Origin: an uncultured Aquimarina sp.
GTDB lineage: Bacteria; Bacteroidota; Bacteroidia; Flavobacteriales; Flavobacteriaceae
NCBI RefSeq assembly: GCF_947495315.1
Contig: NZ_CANLYD010000002.1
Span: 310,001-374,000 of the forward strand
Length of the DNA: 64,000 nt
Reading direction: 5' to 3'
Position 1 is the stretch's first letter. The number at the start of each line of letters is the position of its first letter. A model generated the notes under the pieces. It had not been told where the DNA came from and did no database searches. It worked only from the letters and a program-made list of their open reading frames with translations. Below, piece by piece: positions 52,767-61,929 of the stretch. The position numbers and the translations under genes were made by a program.

Positions 52767-53495
52767 TTAATTTCTTCCATTTTCATTAGGGTATAGAAGA
52801 TATACAGGATCGCTTTGCCAGAATTCTTTGGTGTCTATATTCATCATTGTAAGAGGACCTTTAAATGCTGCTCCTGTATCAATGTTCCAAATACAGGTAG
52901 CGTTCACAGGTGTGGTTTTGTTAATTCTGGTGACAGGAGTATGGCCAATGTAGATTTCATCAAAAAGTAAAAGTCGTTTAGGATACTTGAGATCTGTTTT
53001 TGTGAGTGTTGGGTCTATTGATAGCGCCGTTTCCCACAATGTTCGATCCCAGTAAAATAGTTTGCTGAAATATTCTCTATGAGGTCCGTGAAGGTTAGTG
53101 AAACCAGCATGTAGAAACAGACGATTGCGATCATCTATGTAATAATTAGTAAGATTTTCATAAAATCCCAGATGAATATCAATCTCTTGTTTTGATAATT
53201 TATTGTAAGAGTCAATGGTTGCCTGACCTCCATGTTTTATCCATTCAGGGTTGTATTTTTTTTCCGTTAACCAAGTGTAGCATAGCTCGTCATGATTACC
53301 TCTAATAAAGATACAATTATGAGTTTTTTGTAATGCTATTAAAAAAGAAACAAGAGAAGCACTATCACTCCATCCATCGACATAATCTCCTAAAAAAATT
53401 AAGGTATCATCGGTTGTGATTTGTACTTTTTCTATTAATTGTTTTAGAGCCTTTAAGGCTCCATGCATATCTCCAATAACAAGAGTTCTGTTCAT
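52767..53495 (-). CDS. PPP-type metallophosphatase
   Basis: The 242 residues hold the metallophosphatase motifs GDMHG (8-12), GDYVDGW and RGNHDELCY, plus later His residues (HAGFTNLHGP, IGHTP). The spacing fits bacterial PPP family members such as PrpA/PrpE and ApaH-like enzymes. It may dephosphorylate phosphoproteins or cleave dinucleoside polyphosphates; sequence does not decide. It is probably monocistronic. Confidence 0.86.
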   Translation of the reverse strand: MNRTLVIGDMHGALKALKQLIEKVQITTDDTLIFLGDYVDGWSDSASLVSFLIALQKTHNCIFIRGNHDELCYTWLTEKKYNPEWIKHGGQATIDSYNKLSKQEIDIHLGFYENLTNYYIDDRNRLFLHAGFTNLHGPHREYFSKLFYWDRTLWETALSIDPTLTKTDLKYPKRLLLFDEIYIGHTPVTRINKTTPVNATCIWNIDTGAAFKGPLTMMNIDTKEFWQSDPVYLLYPNENGRN

Positions 53496-53536
53496 ATTTA
53501 CTAAAGCGTTACCTATTAAAAATTTTAAATCTATAA

Positions 53537-54676
53537 TTAGCTGTATCGTATTTTTCTAAGTATTCGTATACTTTCTTTGTATAATGCATATACTTTTTCG
53601 TCGGTATAATTTTTTAGATACGGTTTTGCTTCTTCTAATTTATCTTTTGCCTCGCTAAAATCATTGAAATAACATAAAAGATAGGTTACAGGTAGATTTA
53701 AAAGATCTTTTTGTTCGTTTTTTGTTAGCGGCATTTTCTTTTTTAGTTTCTCTATCAATGAATTGTTGCTGTTATATAAATGATATAAAGTTTTTCGTTC
53801 AAATTGTGGTGGTTCAAACAGTAGCTTACTTTCTATATCGTAACTTACATTGTTTTTAAACTTGATAGTAACTTCTTCTAAAGGGTAATAATCGTAGGTA
53901 TCTTGTAAGCCCAGTTGCACATATTCTATAATTTTAAATTCTTCATCAGTAATGGAAATGCTAACTTCATCAAACTGAGAGTAGAATAATTTAACCTGCT
54001 CATTGATCAATGCGATATCTACTCTTGAGTAATATGTTTCATTCTTTATACGCTTCTCTTTTGCGGACCAACAGACCACAAAATATTCTTTAAAAACTTT
54101 GTAATTTGGATTATAATCTTTTCTAGAGTTCATAAAATCAAAAACACCATCCAAGGTCAATTCGATATTGTTTTGCGCGTGACTTTCTATAGATTCTACG
54201 ATTTCAGAATTTACATCTTTGATTTCAATATCAAACACTTTTGGCATACTGATGCTACCATCTCTAAAAAAGACTGTGCCTCCATAATATTTCCAGATAT
54301 TTTTACGCATAGAACATAATTTACCTTCCTGAGAACGAATTGAAACTAATCCGACTACTTTATCACTAGGTAAATGTGGAAATGGAATATTTTCATAAGC
54401 TACTATGGGAGGGTTAGAAAGATAGGCATTCACTAGGTTTTGAATTTTACTATCATCAAAAAAGTCCACACCAATAATCTGATTATCTTCATCTTCAACT
54501 CCAATAACGATATAAGAATTGTTTTTTGGATTAGAATTAGAAAGTGCGCAAATATGTTTTAGGAATTTAGCTTTTCCTTCTTTTTCGCCAATATTGAGTT
54601 TACGTTTCTTATCATAAAAACTATTCTCGTCATTATGCGCTAAAAGATTTTTTATTAAAAGCCGTTTATTAATCAT
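53537..54676 (-). CDS. AlbA/Schlafen-like ATP-binding-domain protein
   Basis: The protein has 379 residues from the ATG at 54676, preferred over 54694 because MINKRLLIKNLLAHNDENSF is the family-like start. An AlbA_2/Schlafen AAA-4 domain (about 25-150) carries GEKEGKAKFLKHICALSNSNPKNNSYIVIGVED. The C-terminal half is helical and unknown. Related proteins include transcription regulators and tRNA-targeting Schlafen-type defence nucleases, but no nuclease triad is evident. Confidence 0.65.
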   Translation of the reverse strand: MINKRLLIKNLLAHNDENSFYDKKRKLNIGEKEGKAKFLKHICALSNSNPKNNSYIVIGVEDEDNQIIGVDFFDDSKIQNLVNAYLSNPPIVAYENIPFPHLPSDKVVGLVSIRSQEGKLCSMRKNIWKYYGGTVFFRDGSISMPKVFDIEIKDVNSEIVESIESHAQNNIELTLDGVFDFMNSRKDYNPNYKVFKEYFVVCWSAKEKRIKNETYYSRVDIALINEQVKLFYSQFDEVSISITDEEFKIIEYVQLGLQDTYDYYPLEEVTIKFKNNVSYDIESKLLFEPPQFERKTLYHLYNSNNSLIEKLKKKMPLTKNEQKDLLNLPVTYLLCYFNDFSEAKDKLEEAKPYLKNYTDEKVYALYKESIRILRKIRYS

Positions 54677-54837
54677 TCCTCTTACAAATAGCAATACATT
54701 CTTTTCCCATATAAACTTAGGAATTTTTATTGGGTATGCAAGGTGTTAGTAATAAAGAAATTATAAACAATTATTAATTGTTTCAAGCAGTTTAAATGTA
54801 TTTCCATTTTTCTAGAAAAATAAAAAGACTTACAATA

Positions 54838-55431
54838 TCAGGTGTCTTCATATTCTTCTAGATCCTTTAATGCTTTATCTATTCTTTCTAATCGTGGAAC
54901 AAATTCCACTTTTGAAGCATGCTTATTTAGGAGATAAATAACAACTCCTATAAGACTTAAAAGTATGAATGGTCCAATTAGTGCTAATGGGTCGGGATTG
55001 ATTCCTATGAAAAAAACAAATACTCCTATAAAAGAAGGTATAACACACCAATATAAGACATCATCTAATAATTTTTTCTGAATCGCTAAATATTTCTTTG
55101 TTTCCAGCAAATAATTCAAATATGATGTTGTTGTAGGCACTGGTTTGTGTTTTTTTAGACTTCTGATTCTAATGATTACATAAATACACCAAAGAAGTAT
55201 GATAATAGCTCCGATTTTTGATATAACAAATGGAATATTATATGCGAGATGCCCAAAAACGGGAATCATTATTATTGCAGGTATTGTTTCTCTTAAATCT
55301 CTATATTTTATTTTCTTATTGAACCTATCTATGTTTGCTTGTAAATCTATTATAAGCTTAGATTTTTCAAATTTGATTTGTTCTTCTTTACTAGAAGATT
55401 TCCATATTCTTATTAATTCTTCTTCTATCAT
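54838..55431 (-). CDS. membrane protein paired with a sigma factor (possible anti-sigma)
   Basis: The 197-residue protein has a helical, charged N-terminus (about 1-45), then two pairs of hydrophobic segments (TIPAIIMIPVFGHLAYNIPF, GAIIILLWCIYVIIRI, CVIPSFIGVFVFFIGI, IGPFILLSLIGVVIYLL). It ends in LERIDKALKDLEEYE. The start overlaps the stop of the sigma-factor gene by one base. The cytoplasmic N-terminus could bind the sigma factor, but there is no ZAS or FecR-like motif, so anti-sigma activity is inferred from coupling only. Confidence 0.55.
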   Translation of the reverse strand: MIEEELIRIWKSSSKEEQIKFEKSKLIIDLQANIDRFNKKIKYRDLRETIPAIIMIPVFGHLAYNIPFVISKIGAIIILLWCIYVIIRIRSLKKHKPVPTTTSYLNYLLETKKYLAIQKKLLDDVLYWCVIPSFIGVFVFFIGINPDPLALIGPFILLSLIGVVIYLLNKHASKVEFVPRLERIDKALKDLEEYEDT

Positions 55432-55934
55432 TACTTTTGATTTATACAGATGAACAACTTGCTTCTGATTCGTTTCACTTTTACGGCAATATGATTTTCT
55501 GTTAATCCTGTGATCTCTGAGATCTGTTTATATGATAATTCTTCCAGGCAAAGTGTAATAATAGATTTGTTAGGTTCCTTTAATTGAGAAATACAATGAC
55601 GAAGATGAACCAACTTCTTATTAGACTCTTCGTTTTCAGAAGTAACAGGTAATTTTTCAATTAAAATGCTATCCATATTTTTAAACATTCTTTTTCTTTT
55701 TTTCTGCGAGTATTGAATTCTAAGACAAACATTTAGAGTAATTCTAAACATCCAGGTGCTTATGGTGGATTGCGATTTAAAAGAATGAATTGATTGCCAA
55801 ATATTTATTATTGCTTCTTGAAAAAGATCTTTCGAACTTTCATGATCGATTGAATATGCAGAGCAAATTCGGAATAATCTATGTTTATTTTGCTCTAACC
55901 CTTCAAGGAAGGTTTTTTCAAGTTCTTTTTCCAT
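55431..55934 (-). CDS. RNA polymerase sigma-70 factor (ECF-like)
   Basis: The 167 residues contain sigma region 2 (LFRICSAYSIDHESSKDLFQEAIINIWQSIHSF, with STISTWMFRITLNVCLR) and region 4 (IITLCLEELSYKQISEITGLTENHIAVKVKRIRSKL). It is short and lacks region 1, as in ECF factors. Its partner is the overlapping membrane gene. Regulated promoters are unknown. Confidence 0.88.
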   Translation of the reverse strand: MEKELEKTFLEGLEQNKHRLFRICSAYSIDHESSKDLFQEAIINIWQSIHSFKSQSTISTWMFRITLNVCLRIQYSQKKRKRMFKNMDSILIEKLPVTSENEESNKKLVHLRHCISQLKEPNKSIITLCLEELSYKQISEITGLTENHIAVKVKRIRSKLFICINQK

Positions 55935-56012
55935 TTTAGTATGGTGTCTATTAACTTAGTTACAAGATTTTTGAAAATATGACACTTTTGGATTTTTTTT
56001 TTGGAAAAGAAA

Positions 56013-56765
56013 TTATAAACTTTTATTTACAATGGTGCTGTTGGCTTGTGCCGTTGGGAAAACTACTAGATCTGCAATATTTACGTGATAAGGTCTAGTG
56101 ACTACAAAAGCTATAATATCCGCAATATCTTCTGATTGTAACGGATCAAAACCATTATAAACAGTATCAGCTCTTTTATCATCACCTTTGAATCTTACAT
56201 TACTGAATTCTGTTTCTACTAATCCCGGATGGATTGCCCCAACGCGTATTCCATATTTATTAAGATCAATTTGCATTGCCTTATTAATTGCATCCACAGC
56301 ATGCTTACTGGCGCAATACACATTTCCGTTAGGGTAAACTTCTTTGCCTGCGATAGAACCGATGTTGATAATATGACCTGATTTTTGTGAAATCATTTTT
56401 GGGATTACTGCTTTAGAAACATACAACAATCCTTTTACATTAATATCAAGCATGGCATCCCAGTCATCTAGGTTTCCGGTTTGAATAGGGTCAAGGCCGT
56501 GAGCATTGCCAGCATTATTAACCAATATGTCGATAGAACTAAATTCTTGTGGAAGTTCACCGATACTTTTAAAAACACGTTCTTTATCACGTACATCAAA
56601 ACAGAGTGTATGTACTTTTACCGTTTCAGACAATTCAGTTTGTAATTCTTCAAGACGCTCTTGTCTTCTTCCGCAGAGTATTAGGTTTATACCGTGTTTA
56701 GCAAATTCATAAGCAGTAGATTTTCCAATTCCGCTAGTTGCTCCGGTAATTAATGCTGTTTTCAT
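56013..56765 (-). CDS. short-chain dehydrogenase/reductase (SDR)
   Basis: The 250-residue protein has the NAD(P)-binding TGATSGIGKSTAYEFAKHG, then NNAG (VNNAGNAH), catalytic Ser in NIGSIAGKE and Tyr/Lys in YCASKHAVDAI. The CGRRQERLEELQTEL stretch after the first strand suits NADP preference. This is the YdfG-like branch (hydroxy-acid dehydrogenases) by overall look; the substrate is unknown. Confidence 0.9.
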   Translation of the reverse strand: MKTALITGATSGIGKSTAYEFAKHGINLILCGRRQERLEELQTELSETVKVHTLCFDVRDKERVFKSIGELPQEFSSIDILVNNAGNAHGLDPIQTGNLDDWDAMLDINVKGLLYVSKAVIPKMISQKSGHIINIGSIAGKEVYPNGNVYCASKHAVDAINKAMQIDLNKYGIRVGAIHPGLVETEFSNVRFKGDDKRADTVYNGFDPLQSEDIADIIAFVVTRPYHVNIADLVVFPTAQANSTIVNKSL

Positions 56766-57178
56766 AAAATCAAATAATTTTTTTCCTTTTGAAAATTTTT
56801 ACTAAAATAAATGCTAATCCTATGGTTTCACAAACTAACATGGATTCATATTCTTCATTTTTGAAAGTTTCAAAAGCCACCAAAAAGAAGATTCCTGTGA
56901 TAACATAGGAGAAAAATGATAGTTTTCTAATTTAAATGTACATTTTTGCAACACTTTAAAAAAGCTTTCGTCCTTTAGAAACATCATCGCGAAAGCCGAT
57001 GAAAATTGTTACGTCCGTTTTTATCAGTAAAAGATCTAAATATACTGTAAAATTTGGGCGTAAGCGTATTTTAAGAGGATACATTTAACCTATAATTAAC
57101 AACAAAAAGAAAAATATTTTAACAATTTGCAATGCTGAAACATGAATGGTAAATTCACGGCTTTAAAAAAAAGAATAG
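56766..57178. other. 413-base intergenic region with a possible coding remnant
   Basis: On the minus strand, 56770-56931 is open for 53 codons ending at TGA and encodes two hydrophobic stretches (FFSYVITGIFFLVAF and ICETIGLAFILVKIF-like) without an ATG, GTG or TTG start; a TAA lies just upstream. It may be a decayed small membrane gene. Around 56970-57000 short CTTTCG/CGAAAG motifs occur. The remainder, before moxR, shows no clear promoter. Confidence 0.35.
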
Positions 57179-58180
57179 ATGGAAGAAAATAGTTCTATTG
57201 ATATTGCTTCAATCAATGAGAAAATACAGAGAGAATCTGCATTTGTAGATTTACTTACTTTAGAAATTAATAAAGTAATCGTAGGCCAGAAACATATGGT
57301 TGAACGGTTACTAATTGGACTGCTTGGACAAGGACATATTTTGCTTGAAGGTGTTCCCGGACTTGCAAAAACTTTGGCTATAAACACGCTTTCAAAAGCT
57401 GTTCACGGTAGTTTTAGTCGTATCCAGTTCACACCGGATTTATTGCCTGCAGATGTAACGGGGACCTTGATCTTTAATATGAAAGAGAATGACTTCTCAA
57501 TCAAGAAAGGACCTATTTTTGCTAATTTTGTACTTGCTGATGAGATCAACCGTGCTCCGGCAAAGGTACAGAGTGCATTGTTAGAAGCAATGCAGGAAAA
57601 GCAAGTAACCATTGGTGATGAAACTTTTATTTTAGATAAACCGTTTTTAGTAATGGCAACTCAGAATCCTGTAGAGCAAGAAGGAACATATCCTTTACCA
57701 GAAGCTCAGGTAGACCGTTTTATGCTAAAAACAGTGATCGATTATCCTAAATTAGAAGAAGAACAACTAATCGTTCGTGCAAATCTAAAAGGATCTTTTG
57801 AAAAGGTAAACCCAGTAGTTTCTGTGGAACAGATTCTTAATGCTCAGAAGGCAGTAAGGGAAGTATATATGGACGAAAAGATTGAAAAATATATTCTTGA
57901 TATCATTTTTGCCACTCGTTTTCCTGAGAAATACGGTCTAGAAGAATTAAAACCATTAATTAATTTTGGCGCTTCCCCAAGAGGAAGTATTAACATGGCT
58001 ACCGCTGCTAAATGTTTTGCTTTTATAAAAAGAAGAGGATATGTTATTCCAGAAGATGTTCGTGCTGTAGTACATGATGTATTGCGTCATCGTATTGGCA
58101 TTACATATGAGGCCGAGGCTGAAAATGTAACTTCTGAAGATATAATTAATAAGATTGTAAACGAGATTGAAGTACCATAG
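57179..58180 (+). CDS. MoxR-family AAA+ ATPase
   Basis: The 333-residue protein has Walker A GVPGLAKT, Walker B and the MoxR signature LADEINRAPAKVQSALLEAM, sensor 1 in LVMATQNP and sensor 2 in ASPRGSIN. MoxR ATPases act as chaperones that activate VWA-domain partners. It starts the Bat operon, followed in order by DUF58, BatD-like, BatA, BatB and BatC. A 26-base repeat begins immediately after its stop codon. Confidence 0.94.
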   Translation: MEENSSIDIASINEKIQRESAFVDLLTLEINKVIVGQKHMVERLLIGLLGQGHILLEGVPGLAKTLAINTLSKAVHGSFSRIQFTPDLLPADVTGTLIFNMKENDFSIKKGPIFANFVLADEINRAPAKVQSALLEAMQEKQVTIGDETFILDKPFLVMATQNPVEQEGTYPLPEAQVDRFMLKTVIDYPKLEEEQLIVRANLKGSFEKVNPVVSVEQILNAQKAVREVYMDEKIEKYILDIIFATRFPEKYGLEELKPLINFGASPRGSINMATAAKCFAFIKRRGYVIPEDVRAVVHDVLRHRIGITYEAEAENVTSEDIINKIVNEIEVP

Positions 58181-58206
58181 AAAGCCCCCTAACCCCAAAG
58201 GGGGAA
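58181..58206. repeat. dispersed C/G-rich repeat, copy 1
   Basis: AAAGCCCCCTAACCCCAAAG followed by GGGGAA begins immediately after the MoxR stop codon. It is inverted relative to the copy at 58287-58313, so the two can pair across about 80 bases. Confidence 0.7.
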
Positions 58207-58286
58207 TTTTAAAATGGGTGAAGTCATAATAGTTGGTTTTAATTACATTATGAGAGAAAAAGAAAATAAAACGATAACATATAATA

Positions 58287-58313
58287 GTTCCCCCTTTGGG
58301 GGTTAGGGGGCTT
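58287..58313. repeat. dispersed C/G-rich repeat, copy 2
   Basis: GTTCCCCCTTTGGGGGTTAG followed by GGGGCTT abuts the ATG of the DUF58 gene. It is complementary to copy 1, and its G-run takes the place of a ribosome binding site. Confidence 0.7.
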
Positions 58314-59180
58314 ATGGATACCAAAGAGTTACTAAAAAAAGTTCGAAAAATTGAGATCAAGACCAGGCGCTTGAGTGACCATATATTTGGAGGGGAATAT
58401 CACTCTACCTTCAAAGGGCGTGGGATGACCTTTAGTGAAGTGCGCCAATATCAATTTGGGGATGATGTTCGTAGTATAGATTGGAATGTAACCGCTCGTT
58501 ATAACGAACCTTATATCAAAATTTTTGAAGAGGAACGTGAATTGACAATGATGTTGATGGTAGACGTTTCTGGATCACAATTGTTTGGAACTAAACAACA
58601 GTTCAAAAAAGAAATTATAACAGAGATTGCCGCAACTTTAGCTTTTTCAGCTACTCAGAATAATGATAAAATTGGATTGATCTTGTTTACAGATGAGATT
58701 GAACTTTTCATTCCACCAAAGAAAGGAAGATCCCACGTGCTTAGAATCATAAGGGAACTGTTAGAGCATAAACCGAAGAGTAAAAAAACCAATATTACGG
58801 AAGCACTAAAGTTTTTATCTAACGTAATGAAGAAAAAAGCGATAGTTTTTATACTCTCTGATTTCATTACTGATGATTATCAGCAAACCCTTAAGATTGT
58901 GGGCGGAAAACACGATGTTACCGGTATTAGAGTGTATGATCGACGGGAAGAAGAAATTCCGAATTTAGGAATGGTACAAATGGAAGATGAAGAAACAGGA
59001 GAATTACTATTGGTAAATACAGGCTCCAAGAAAATGAGAGTGAACTATGCTAAATACTATCGGGAACGCATAGATTATTTTAGAGATAGTTTTACCAGAA
59101 GTGGCGCGGGATCGTTGAGCAGTCGTGTGGACGAAAGTTATGTGAAAAAGTTGTTAGGATATTTTAAACGAAGAGGATAG
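58314..59180 (+). CDS. DUF58-family VWA-like protein of the Bat operon
   Basis: The protein has 288 residues from the ATG at 58314. A start 18 bases upstream lies inside the repeat and is less likely. DUF58 features are FGGEYHSTFKGRGMTFSEVRQYQFGDDVRSIDWNVTAR, and the MIDAS motif is DVSGS. It is cytoplasmic with no membrane helix, and is the usual second gene of Bat operons. Its role is probably to couple MoxR to the membrane VWA proteins. Confidence 0.92.
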   Translation: MDTKELLKKVRKIEIKTRRLSDHIFGGEYHSTFKGRGMTFSEVRQYQFGDDVRSIDWNVTARYNEPYIKIFEEERELTMMLMVDVSGSQLFGTKQQFKKEIITEIAATLAFSATQNNDKIGLILFTDEIELFIPPKKGRSHVLRIIRELLEHKPKSKKTNITEALKFLSNVMKKKAIVFILSDFITDDYQQTLKIVGGKHDVTGIRVYDRREEEIPNLGMVQMEDEETGELLLVNTGSKKMRVNYAKYYRERIDYFRDSFTRSGAGSLSSRVDESYVKKLLGYFKRRG

Positions 59181-59235
59181 GCGACCATTAAGAATGAAGA
59201 ATTACAAATTACCAATTATAAACAAAAGACACTTT

Positions 59236-59262
59236 GTTCCCCCTTTGAAGGGGGTTAAGGGG
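59236..59262. repeat. dispersed C/G-rich repeat, copy 3
   Basis: GTTCCCCCTTTGAAGGGGGT followed by TAAGGGG ends directly before ATG 59263. It is related to copies 1 and 2. It lies in an open frame that would add PPLKGVKG to the next protein if translation began upstream. Confidence 0.65.
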
Positions 59263-60852
59263 ATGTTAATTATATGTTTCTTACTAGTTTTATCTGGAAA
59301 TATTTCTGCTCAGGTTTATGCAGGTATTGATTCTACCTCTATTCAGATTGGAGAAGAAATTAGATATAAAATGCAAGTAGAGGCAGATTCTACTCAAATA
59401 GTGATTTTTCCAGAAGGGCAGACATTTTCACCACTTGAAGTAATAGAATCCTATAAAACCGATACTACTAAGAGCGGTAATCGATTCAATTTAATTAAGG
59501 AGTATGCATTAACGCAATTTGATTCAGGATCTTACACAATTCCAAGACAAAAAGTAATGATTGGTGATCAGGTTTTTTTAACTGATTCTCTAATAGTAGA
59601 AGTACGAGATGTGCTGGTGGATACTACGAAACAAAAGATGTATGAGATCAAGCCATTGGTAGATGTAGATGCTTCTTTTTTTAATTGGAGAAAATATATT
59701 TGGTGGATAATAATCCCAATATTACTAATCGGATTGATCGCTTTCTTGCTTTTAAGAAGGAAAAAACGAAAAGAAGCTAAAGAAAATGAATTACCACCTT
59801 ACGAAAGAGCGATTTTAGCACTTCAGCGAATAGATGCATCACATTTATTAGAACAAGATTCCCATAAAGAGTATTATTCGCAATTAAGTGATACCGCTCG
59901 TAAATATATTGATGAAGAAGTATATGATCATGCAATGGAGAGTACGACAGACGAATTGATTGCTCGTCTTGATGAGGAAATAAAAACGGGAGCTTTAAAT
60001 CTTGATAAACATACGATTGAAGAGCTTAAGTCTGTACTAAAAACAGCAGACATGGCTAAGTTTGCTAAATCTAAACCGGATATTGGTACTGCAAAGGCGG
60101 ATAGAAATGTTATTGAGCGTGTGATCAACGAGACTAAGAATGCAATTCCGGAACCAACAGAAGAAGAGTTATTAGCAGATGAAGAATATCGAAAAACAGT
60201 AGCAGAGAAAAAATTAAGAAGAAAGATAATATTTGGAAGTTTAGCAGGTATTGGCGTAATAGCAATTACATTAACAGTTTTTATTATTGTTAAAGGTTAT
60301 GATGTTGTAAAGGATTCGATTCTAGGGCACCCAACTAAGGAGTTAGCCGAAACAGAATGGATTAGCAGTGCTTATGGTTCTCCGCCAGTTACTATTTCTA
60401 CTCCCAAAGTATTGATTAGAAATAATTTTCAACTTACCGAAGAGCAAAAACAAATTCTTAAAGGAAACGAGACGTTTGTTTATGGAAGTCTGATCGGGAA
60501 CTTTTATATCACTCTCTCTACAATACAGTATAATCAAAAAACAGAGGTAGATCTTAATAAAGTAGTAGAAGGTGTTGTAGGTAATTTTGAATCTCAGGGA
60601 GCTAAGAATATTACGGTTAAAGATGAAGAATACGAAACATTAGCAGGGGCTAAGGGGATAAAAGTCTTCGGAAGCCTAGAAGTAACAAATACAGTAACCA
60701 AGAAGGAACAAAAAAGTGATTATTTGATGCTTAATTTTGGAGAAAGTGGAGGTTTTCAGCAAATTATGGTGGTGTATGATAAAGAAGATCGATATGCTAA
60801 AGATATTGCTCAGCGCATTATTAACTCAGTAGAACTTAAAAATGCCAAATAA
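59263..60852 (+). CDS. Bat-operon membrane protein (BatD-like N-terminal domain)
   Basis: The protein has 529 residues from ATG 59263, which gives a clean signal peptide (MLIICFLLVLSGNISAQ). An in-frame start at 59194 would translate the repeat and disrupt the signal. A beta-sandwich similar to BatD domains (about 20-125) is followed by a membrane helix (YIWWIIIPILLIGLIAFLLL) and a cytoplasmic helical region (about 170-300). A second membrane helix (IIFGSLAGIGVIAITLTVFI) and a C-terminal domain (about 340-529) complete it. The second gene after MoxR in flavobacterial Bat operons is often of this type; function is unknown. Confidence 0.75.
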   Translation: MLIICFLLVLSGNISAQVYAGIDSTSIQIGEEIRYKMQVEADSTQIVIFPEGQTFSPLEVIESYKTDTTKSGNRFNLIKEYALTQFDSGSYTIPRQKVMIGDQVFLTDSLIVEVRDVLVDTTKQKMYEIKPLVDVDASFFNWRKYIWWIIIPILLIGLIAFLLLRRKKRKEAKENELPPYERAILALQRIDASHLLEQDSHKEYYSQLSDTARKYIDEEVYDHAMESTTDELIARLDEEIKTGALNLDKHTIEELKSVLKTADMAKFAKSKPDIGTAKADRNVIERVINETKNAIPEPTEEELLADEEYRKTVAEKKLRRKIIFGSLAGIGVIAITLTVFIIVKGYDVVKDSILGHPTKELAETEWISSAYGSPPVTISTPKVLIRNNFQLTEEQKQILKGNETFVYGSLIGNFYITLSTIQYNQKTEVDLNKVVEGVVGNFESQGAKNITVKDEEYETLAGAKGIKVFGSLEVTNTVTKKEQKSDYLMLNFGESGGFQQIMVVYDKEDRYAKDIAQRIINSVELKNAK

Positions 60853-60854
60853 CT

Positions 60855-61859
60855 ATGTTTGAAAATTTCACATTTGAGAATCCACAGTTTTTTTGGTTGT
60901 TTTTAATACTACCATTGGCCATTGCTTATTATATCTGGAAACGAAATAAACAGCAGGCGGAACTTAAAATTTCTAGTATCAAAGGATTTAAAGTTTCTGG
61001 GAGTTGGTTAGCTAAGCTTAAGCCATTATTACTTTTAGTAAGGTTAATTGCTTTAGCACTCATTATTACGGCTATGGCTCGACCCAGAACGGTAGATATT
61101 TCAACTAAAACGAAAACAACCAGAGGAATTGACATTGTCATGGCGATTGATGTATCTGCCAGTATGCTGGCCAGAGATTTAAGACCTAATCGATTAGAGG
61201 CTTTAAAAGATGTAGCTGCAGAGTTTATCCAAGGAAGGCCCAATGACAGGATTGGTTTAGTTATGTATGCTGCAGAAAGTTTCACCAAAACACCAATAAC
61301 AAGTGATAAGGCCATTGTACTCAGTGCAATGAAAGAAATTGAATATAATAACCTGTTAGAAAACGGAACTGCAATTGGTATGGGACTTGCAACTTCTGTT
61401 AACAGATTAAAAGACAGTAAAGCAAAAAGTAAAGTGATTATTCTATTAACTGATGGTTCCAATAATGCAGGTTTTATAGATCCTAAAATTGCATCAGAAT
61501 TAGCTATAGAATATGGTATCAAAACATATACGATTGGTATAGGAACCAATGGTATGGCATTAGCTCCTGTTGCTATAAGGCCCAATGGATCATTTCAATA
61601 CGGAAATGTAAAAGTAGAGATCGATGAAGAACTTCTAAAAGAAATTGCCAAGGTTACCAAAGGAAAATATTTTAGAGCGACTAATAATAAAAAATTAGAA
61701 CAGATATACGAAGAAATAGATAAACTGGAAAAAACCGATGTGGAGGAATTTAAGTTCTATAACTATGAAGAAAAATTCAGACCATTAGTATTGTTGGCAG
61801 GTTTGTTATTATTGATTGAGTTTCTATTGAGATTCACTGTATTTAGAAGTTTTATTTAA
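60855..61859 (+). CDS. batA: VWA-domain protein BatA
   Basis: The 334 residues have an N-terminal pair of membrane helices (FWLFLILPLAIAYYIWKRN, LLLLVRLIALALIITAMA). The VWA domain has MIDAS DVSAS in MAIDVSASML, and a Thr in KTPITSDKAI. A C-terminal helix (LVLLAGLLLLIEFLL) follows. BatA-type proteins are membrane partners in aerotolerance/envelope complexes. It starts 2 bases after the preceding gene. Confidence 0.9.
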   Translation: MFENFTFENPQFFWLFLILPLAIAYYIWKRNKQQAELKISSIKGFKVSGSWLAKLKPLLLLVRLIALALIITAMARPRTVDISTKTKTTRGIDIVMAIDVSASMLARDLRPNRLEALKDVAAEFIQGRPNDRIGLVMYAAESFTKTPITSDKAIVLSAMKEIEYNNLLENGTAIGMGLATSVNRLKDSKAKSKVIILLTDGSNNAGFIDPKIASELAIEYGIKTYTIGIGTNGMALAPVAIRPNGSFQYGNVKVEIDEELLKEIAKVTKGKYFRATNNKKLEQIYEEIDKLEKTDVEEFKFYNYEEKFRPLVLLAGLLLLIEFLLRFTVFRSFI

Positions 61860-61867
61860 TGATTTTT

Positions 61868-61892
61868 GTCATTCCAGCGTAGGCTGGAATCC
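61868..61892. repeat. dispersed palindrome downstream of batA
   Basis: GTCATTCCAGCGTAGGCTGG continuing AATCC contains the stem ATTCCAGC/GCTGGAAT. It lies in the 70-base gap before the flavodoxin-like gene. Confidence 0.55.
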
Positions 61893-61929
61893 ATAAAATA
61901 AGAAAGTAGATATAAAGTAAAAAGAAGAT

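Noticed and set aside
60929..61585. 218-codon minus-strand ORF inside batA
   Set aside because: Long but wholly antisense to the VWA gene. The plus frame has all domain motifs; this frame has only hydrophobic low-complexity sequence.
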